From: Akkermansiaceae bacterium
GTDB lineage: Bacteria; Verrucomicrobiota; Verrucomicrobiia; Verrucomicrobiales; Akkermansiaceae
DNA: 9,214 nucleotides
Assembly: GCA_018676385.1 (NCBI GenBank)
Contig: JABHEX010000005.1
Location: 1-9,214 of the forward strand
Direction of reading: 5' to 3'
The notes under the pieces were generated by a model. It was not told the origin of the DNA. It saw only the letters and a program-made list of their open reading frames with translations, and did no database searches. Shown here one piece after another: positions 6,420 through 9,214 of this stretch (position 1 is its first letter; each line of letters begins with the position of its first letter). A program made the translations under genes and the position numbers.

Positions 6420-7273
6420 TTGCCAATTCTCATTGGATTCGTATCAAGGGACAACTACTGCACCGAATGGTATTTGATCCGGAGGATCTGGGTAGTGTCA
6501 TTGCTGTAGCTATTTTTTATCATGGCCAGGGTGACTACGCGGAGCGCTATGTTGATGTGTTAGATGTTTTCACGCTGCGAGGAATACGCTGCGTCATCAC
6601 TGAGCTACCCGGGCACGGCTACAGCTCGGGTAGACGTGGACATTGTGGTGATGACGAATTACTGGATTTCGTGGTGCGCGATACATTGGAAATTATTGGT
6701 GAATATCCCTATGGAGTCATGGGTCATTCTATGGGTGGACTACTGGCTCTTAGGCATTTAATCCTTGCGGGAAGAGACCATTACCCTATGCCAGATTTTG
6801 CCTGGCTCTCATCACCATTGATTCATCCAGGTGGTAGACGCTCACAATGGTATAAAGCAATCCTACGATTTTTTACTCCAATCATTCCCAGTTTGACGGT
6901 GACTACCGGTGTCACATCGCAAATGTGCCGCGTAAAATCGCATCATTCTAGGCTGCGGCCAGCAGTAAAGAAACGCCAACTGTGGCATCGGCGTATCTCA
7001 CTGGGGTGGGCGCGAGCGTTGCTCGATATTGAGCAACTCGTGAGGCAACATGCTTCGGACATCCCTGCCTCCGTGCCTGTCATCTGCACCCAGGGGGAAG
7101 AGGATCCAGTGTGTCCAGTTCAGACTGCCCGTGACCTTTTTCGGCAGTTGCCAAATACTGAGAAGGTTTACTACGAGTTTGAAGGCATGTTACACGATCC
7201 TTTTAACGGCGAGGCTAGTGATCAACTTTTTGCTGCCCTGGAGATGTGGCTGGATGGTCTGGATATCAAATAA
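6416..7273 (+). CDS. Alpha/beta hydrolase, monoacylglycerol lipase / lysophospholipase type (Hydrolase_4)
   Basis: A 285-residue serine hydrolase of the serine aminopeptidase S33 / Hydrolase_4 family, which typically cleaves monoglycerides or lysophospholipids. The oxyanion-hole motif YHGQGDYAERY begins at residue 35, followed by the strand-turn ELPGHGYSSG (63-72). The nucleophile elbow is GHSMGG with Ser105. The acid is Asp230 in QGEEDPVCPV and the base His260 in GMLHDPF, so the triad is complete. A basic, variable segment of about 135-195 should form the lid. There is no signal peptide, so it acts in the cytoplasm or at the inner membrane face. ATG 6416 overlaps the upstream TGA by four bases, and GGAG a few bases before it supports this start and translational coupling. 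The true substrate cannot be read from sequence. Confidence 0.9.
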   Translation: MIANSHWIRIKGQLLHRMVFDPEDLGSVIAVAIFYHGQGDYAERYVDVLDVFTLRGIRCVITELPGHGYSSGRRGHCGDDELLDFVVRDTLEIIGEYPYGVMGHSMGGLLALRHLILAGRDHYPMPDFAWLSSPLIHPGGRRSQWYKAILRFFTPIIPSLTVTTGVTSQMCRVKSHHSRLRPAVKKRQLWHRRISLGWARALLDIEQLVRQHASDIPASVPVICTQGEEDPVCPVQTARDLFRQLPNTEKVYYEFEGMLHDPFNGEASDQLFAALEMWLDGLDIK

Positions 7274-7304
7274 AAAACCTCTCCCCGAACGAACGGGAAG
7301 AGGT
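7271..7304 (-). terminator. Rho-independent terminator of rplI (minus strand)
   Basis: ACCTCTCCCCG (7277-7287) pairs with CGGGAAGAGGT (7294-7304) with one C-A mismatch and loop AACGAA. Read on the minus strand the stem is followed by a run of six T (complement of 7272-7277), while on the plus strand no T-run follows. It therefore serves rplI, 29 bases after its stop. Its T-tract overlaps the TAA of the convergent hydrolase gene. Confidence 0.8.
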
Positions 7305-7333
7305 GATGAAATGTTATGATAGCGTGAGCTGAT

Positions 7334-7816
7334 TTACTCGGCAGATGCAGCATCGGCATCTTCGCCGTCAGTCTTGACATTGATTTTAAGGTTAGCCGTT
7401 ATCTCAGTGTGTAGCTTGATTTCAAGATCCTGCTTACCAGAAGTCTTGATGGGTGAGCTTAGCTGAATGGTGTGACGGTCTATCTCAATGCCCTTGTCGG
7501 AAAGCTTCTTTTGGATGTCGATGGTAGTAACAGATCCAAATGCCTTGCCTCCTTGCCCTGTCTCGAGAGTGAACTCAAGTTTGAGCTTCTTGATCTTGGC
7601 AGCTAATTCCTGTGCCTGCTGGTGCTCCTCGGCCTCGCGTTTGGCGCGCTGCACCTTAAGTTGATCCAGATGCTTGAGGTTAGCTTTGGTGGCCTCATAT
7701 GCCCTGCCCTCAGGGATGAGGTAGTTGCGGGCGAAGCCAGCCTTAACGGTGACAACGTCTGCTTCGGCACCAAGGTTGGTGATTTTGTCGCGGAGAATGA
7801 CTTCTGTAGTGGCCAT
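7334..7816 (-). CDS. rplI: 50S ribosomal protein L9
   Basis: Large-subunit protein that binds 23S rRNA near the L1 stalk base and helps reading-frame fidelity. Start is the ATG at 7816 (MATTEVILRDK), giving 160 residues; an earlier in-frame ATG at 7849 would add 11 residues that family members do not have. The N-terminal RNA-binding domain shows the L9 signature, VKAGFARNYLIPEGRA at about 24-39 (one departure: Ala19 where Gly or Asn is usual). A long charged connecting helix rich in Lys, Glu and Gln covers about 45-80, and the C-terminal domain about 80-148. The acidic tail GEDADAASAE makes it somewhat longer than the usual roughly 150. No Shine-Dalgarno precedes the ATG. rpsF, ssb and rpsR, common neighbours of rplI, are absent here, so it appears monocistronic. 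Confidence 0.97.
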   Translation of the reverse strand: MATTEVILRDKITNLGAEADVVTVKAGFARNYLIPEGRAYEATKANLKHLDQLKVQRAKREAEEHQQAQELAAKIKKLKLEFTLETGQGGKAFGSVTTIDIQKKLSDKGIEIDRHTIQLSSPIKTSGKQDLEIKLHTEITANLKINVKTDGEDADAASAE

Positions 7817-7849
7817 GGGAAAATAGTTTCGTTTGATTGCGGGAGGCAC

Positions 7850-7878
7850 GAGATATGCGCGTCAGGTGCCTGAGTCAA
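7850..7878 (-). promoter_or_regulatory. Putative rplI promoter with embedded palindrome
   Basis: On the minus strand TTGACT (complement of 7873-7878), a 17-base spacer and TATCTC (complement of 7850-7855) form a fair -35 but weak -10. Predicted transcription start is near 7843, leaving a leader of about 27 bases. The spacer contains TCAGG-TG-CCTGA (7862-7873), a perfect 5-base inverted repeat that could be a repressor site, and AGGCAC/GTGCCT arms (7844-7849, 7866-7871) flank the -10. Confidence 0.4.
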
Positions 7879-7938
7879 GCAGGATTTCATGAATTAGGTC
7901 GCATTTCTCATTGTTGGCAAGAAATGTGGCTGAGTGGC

Positions 7939-7960
7939 GAATTCGGGATTGCCTGAATTC
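7939..7960. other. Hairpin in the divergent rplI / small-gene region
   Basis: GAATTCGGG (7939-7947) and CCTGAATTC (7952-7960) form a 9-base stem with one G-U pair and a four-base loop ATTG. It lies between divergent genes, 123 bases upstream of the rplI start and 24 bases upstream of the proposed ATT start of the plus-strand gene. It may be an operator or an RNA hairpin; the T-run after it (TTTT, 7965-7968) is short for a terminator. Confidence 0.5.
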
Positions 7961-7983
7961 TGCGTTTTGCTCAGCCTAATAAC

Positions 7984-8316
7984 ATTAAGGCAAAACACTA
8001 CATCGCTCTACTGAGTCTGACGCTTGTGATGCCTGCCACAGCGAAAATCTACCCAGAAATTACCGGAATCAAAATGGTTTGGCAGTCGAGGGCAAAAGAG
8101 CTCGATGGTTTCAATACATGCGAGTTCCTTGGGAAAACATGCGGCCCCTCTGATGGCGTAAACCTAAATCTTGTGGCAATCATCAAGAAAAAAGAGTTCA
8201 TTAGTTTTCTGAAAAAAGAGGCGAAAGCTCTTAAAATTGAGATGAATATATGGAGCGGTGCTAAAAAAGTGACTGCTCCTGTCGATATGACGGTGAAACT
8301 CGGTGGTAAAGAGTAG
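7984..8316 (+). CDS. Small exported protein of unknown function, non-standard start codon likely
   Basis: I do not recognise this family. A standard start (GTG 8026 or ATG 8029) gives 95-96 residues beginning MPATAKIYPE with no export signal. Reading the same frame upstream gives KAKHYIALLSLTLVMPATA in front of KIYPE: a basic n-region, hydrophobic core and an A-T-A signal peptidase I site, a textbook signal peptide. The frame is open back to a TGA at 7954 and contains no ATG, GTG or TTG before 8026, so the start would be ATT 7984 (110 residues) or CTG 7960. The mature part, about 90 residues and strongly basic in its second half, has two cysteines spaced CX6C (CEFLGKTC) that could form a disulfide, and an amphipathic Lys-rich helix FISFLKKEAKALKIEM. 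It is followed after 7 bases by the DUF2007 gene, so the two probably share a transcript. Exact start is uncertain; the coding frame is convincing. Confidence 0.65.
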   Translation: MKAKHYIALLSLTLVMPATAKIYPEITGIKMVWQSRAKELDGFNTCEFLGKTCGPSDGVNLNLVAIIKKKEFISFLKKEAKALKIEMNIWSGAKKVTAPVDMTVKLGGKE

Positions 8317-8323
8317 TAGAAAT

Positions 8324-8539
8324 ATGAAAGTTGTTCGTGAATATACGCTTCTTATATCGGCTCAGCTGGCTCAATTAGAATTGCGTAGTCATGGGATTGA
8401 TTGCGTTATCCTCGATGAGCATATGGCAATCCTAACACCCTTTTTTGCCATGGATGGGGGAATACGTCTAGCAGTATCAGATGAAGACTATTCTCAGTCA
8501 GTTAAACTGCTTGAAAATCTTCCCCCGCTCACGTGCTAG
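8324..8539 (+). CDS. DUF2007-type putative signal-transducing protein
   Basis: A 71-residue protein. Start chosen at ATG 8324 (MKVVREYTLLISAQLAQ), just after the upstream TAG; an in-frame GTG at 8303 would overlap the preceding gene and add seven residues outside the domain. The pattern fits the small ferredoxin-like DUF2007 domain: an initial strand KVVREY, helix LISAQLAQLELRSHGI, strand DCVILDE, strand GIRLAVSDEDY and closing helix SQSVKLLENL. Such domains are annotated as putative prokaryotic signal-transducing proteins, but no biochemical role is established. No membrane segment or signal peptide is seen. No Shine-Dalgarno precedes the ATG, and the 7-base gap suggests translation coupled to the upstream gene. 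Confidence 0.8.
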   Translation: MKVVREYTLLISAQLAQLELRSHGIDCVILDEHMAILTPFFAMDGGIRLAVSDEDYSQSVKLLENLPPLTC

Positions 8540-8625
8540 GTGTTTGCCATGATAATTGTTGTGACTTATCTTCCATATTGAAGGTATTCTTATCTATGTG
8601 TTATTGACAACACCCCCAATTCTTA

Positions 8626-9210
8626 ATGACTCTGCCTGCCATGGAATGCATTCCGCCGCACGTTCTTCTGGGCGCCTACACAGAAGGTGTTTTCCCAATG
8701 GCAGAGGAGGGCGAGATTCATTGGTTTTCCCCCTTGATGCGTGGGGTGATGCCCATTGATGATCGATTTCATGTGCCCAGAGGGCTGAAAAAAAGCCTAA
8801 GGAAAAAAGCCTTCGATATCCGCATGAACACCGCTTTTCCCGAGGTGATCAGGGCATGCGCGAACAGGAAAGAAACCTGGATTGATGAAGCCGTCATGGC
8901 GAGCTACACTGAATTGTATAAACTGAATTATGCTCATTCCGTTGAGTGCTGGGATGACGAGGGATTACAAGGCGGCCTCTATGGAGTGGCAATTGGAACA
9001 GCTTTTTTTGGTGAAAGCATGTTCTCTAGGAAAACTGACGCTAGTAAAATAGCCCTGGTGCACCTGGTTGATTGGATGAGAGGAAATGATTTTACGCTGT
9101 TAGACACCCAGTGGATGACGGATCATTTACGGCAATTTGGTGGAATTGAAATCCCACGTGAAGACTATTTGAAGTTACTCGAAGACGCGCTTGCGCTTGA
9201 AGACGAGTAG
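8626..9210 (+). CDS. aat: Leucyl/phenylalanyl-tRNA--protein transferase
   Basis: Transfers Leu or Phe from aminoacyl-tRNA to proteins with N-terminal Arg or Lys, tagging them for ClpS/ClpAP degradation (bacterial N-degron pathway); cytoplasmic. Family blocks in order: LLGAYTEGVFPMAEEGEIHW (14-33), WFSPLMRGVMP (33-43), TWIDEAVMASY (84-94), HSVECWDDEGLQGGLYGVAIG (104-124), FFGESMFSRKTDASKIAL (127-144), LLDTQWMTDHLRQFGG (158-173) and IPREDY (176-181). It is 194 residues, against about 234 in E. coli: it lacks the N-terminal roughly 20 residues and the C-terminal tail, as shorter family members do, but the catalytic core is complete. The start could also be ATG 8641; neither has a Shine-Dalgarno. 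It follows the DUF2007 gene by 86 bases, with no clear terminator between. TAG ends four bases before the window edge. Confidence 0.95.
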   Translation: MTLPAMECIPPHVLLGAYTEGVFPMAEEGEIHWFSPLMRGVMPIDDRFHVPRGLKKSLRKKAFDIRMNTAFPEVIRACANRKETWIDEAVMASYTELYKLNYAHSVECWDDEGLQGGLYGVAIGTAFFGESMFSRKTDASKIALVHLVDWMRGNDFTLLDTQWMTDHLRQFGGIEIPREDYLKLLEDALALEDE

Positions 9211-9214
9211 TCTA

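Noticed and set aside
7817..7849. Upstream in-frame ATG at 7849 (minus strand) as the rplI start
   Set aside because: The extra 11 residues are not part of the L9 family, and the proposed promoter would leave almost no leader; the ATG at 7816 matches the family N-terminus.
7603..7890. Open frames on both strands overlapping rplI (minus 7603-7890, plus 7622-7873)
   Set aside because: Both overlap the clear L9 reading frame and their products show no family features.
7928..7947. tRNA-like string GTGGCTGAGTGGC near 7926, resembling the D-arm of a Ser or Leu tRNA
   Set aside because: No acceptor stem, anticodon arm or T-loop with GGTTCGA follows at the right spacing.
8604..8609. Perfect TTGACA before aat
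   Set aside because: At 15-18 bases downstream the sequence is the aat start region with no -10-like hexamer, so it is probably a chance match; a weaker pair, GTGACT (8561-8566) and TATTCT (8585-8590), is no more than possible.
1..9214. CRISPR array, insertion sequence, attachment site or defence system
   Set aside because: No regularly spaced repeats, transposase, integrase, terminal inverted repeats or nuclease genes are visible; the content is housekeeping and signalling genes.

Overview
The window is ordinary-density bacterial chromosome with nine protein-coding genes and no RNA gene, mobile element or CRISPR array that I can see. Base composition is close to balanced and most start codons have no Shine-Dalgarno sequence. 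The wording of the UvrA protein (GPSGSGKSS Walker motifs, HDPETG and YRNPVTG where many UvrAs carry cysteine pairs), the ECF sigma / single-pass membrane protein / PDZ protein trio, and the lone rplI all remind me of Verrucomicrobia. This placement is from memory of family sequences and is only moderately secure.

Layout: 1-2814 (+) is uvrA, the damage-recognition ATPase of nucleotide excision repair, cut off at its 5' end by the window edge. 2920-5472 (+) is a probable envelope-signalling set: an ECF-type sigma factor, a membrane protein with one transmembrane helix that is a candidate anti-sigma factor, and an exported PDZ-domain protein that probably has its own promoter. A rho-independent terminator closes this block at about 5487-5522. 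5574-7273 (+) is a two-gene operon with a 4-base ATGA overlap: a SirB1-like transglutaminase-fold protein and a monoglyceride-lipase-type alpha/beta hydrolase. 7334-7816 (-) is rplI, ribosomal protein L9, standing alone with its own terminator, whose T-tract overlaps the stop codon of the convergent hydrolase gene. 7984-8539 (+) holds a small exported protein of unknown function followed 7 bases later by a DUF2007-type small protein. 8626-9210 (+) is aat, the leucyl/phenylalanyl-tRNA-protein transferase of the N-degron pathway.

Points that deserve a second look: the small gene at 7984-8316, whose signal peptide is only complete if translation starts at a non-standard codon (ATT, or CTG further up); a run of nine G inside the PDZ gene that could switch its C-terminus; a two-codon Met-Arg-stop minigene in the leader of the transglutaminase-fold gene; UvrA with two half-lost cysteine pairs; and a duplicated helical unit in the cytoplasmic part of the candidate anti-sigma protein. 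I do not see convincing evidence for a wholly new defence or mobile system. The sigma / membrane protein / PDZ set is the most system-like part of the window.
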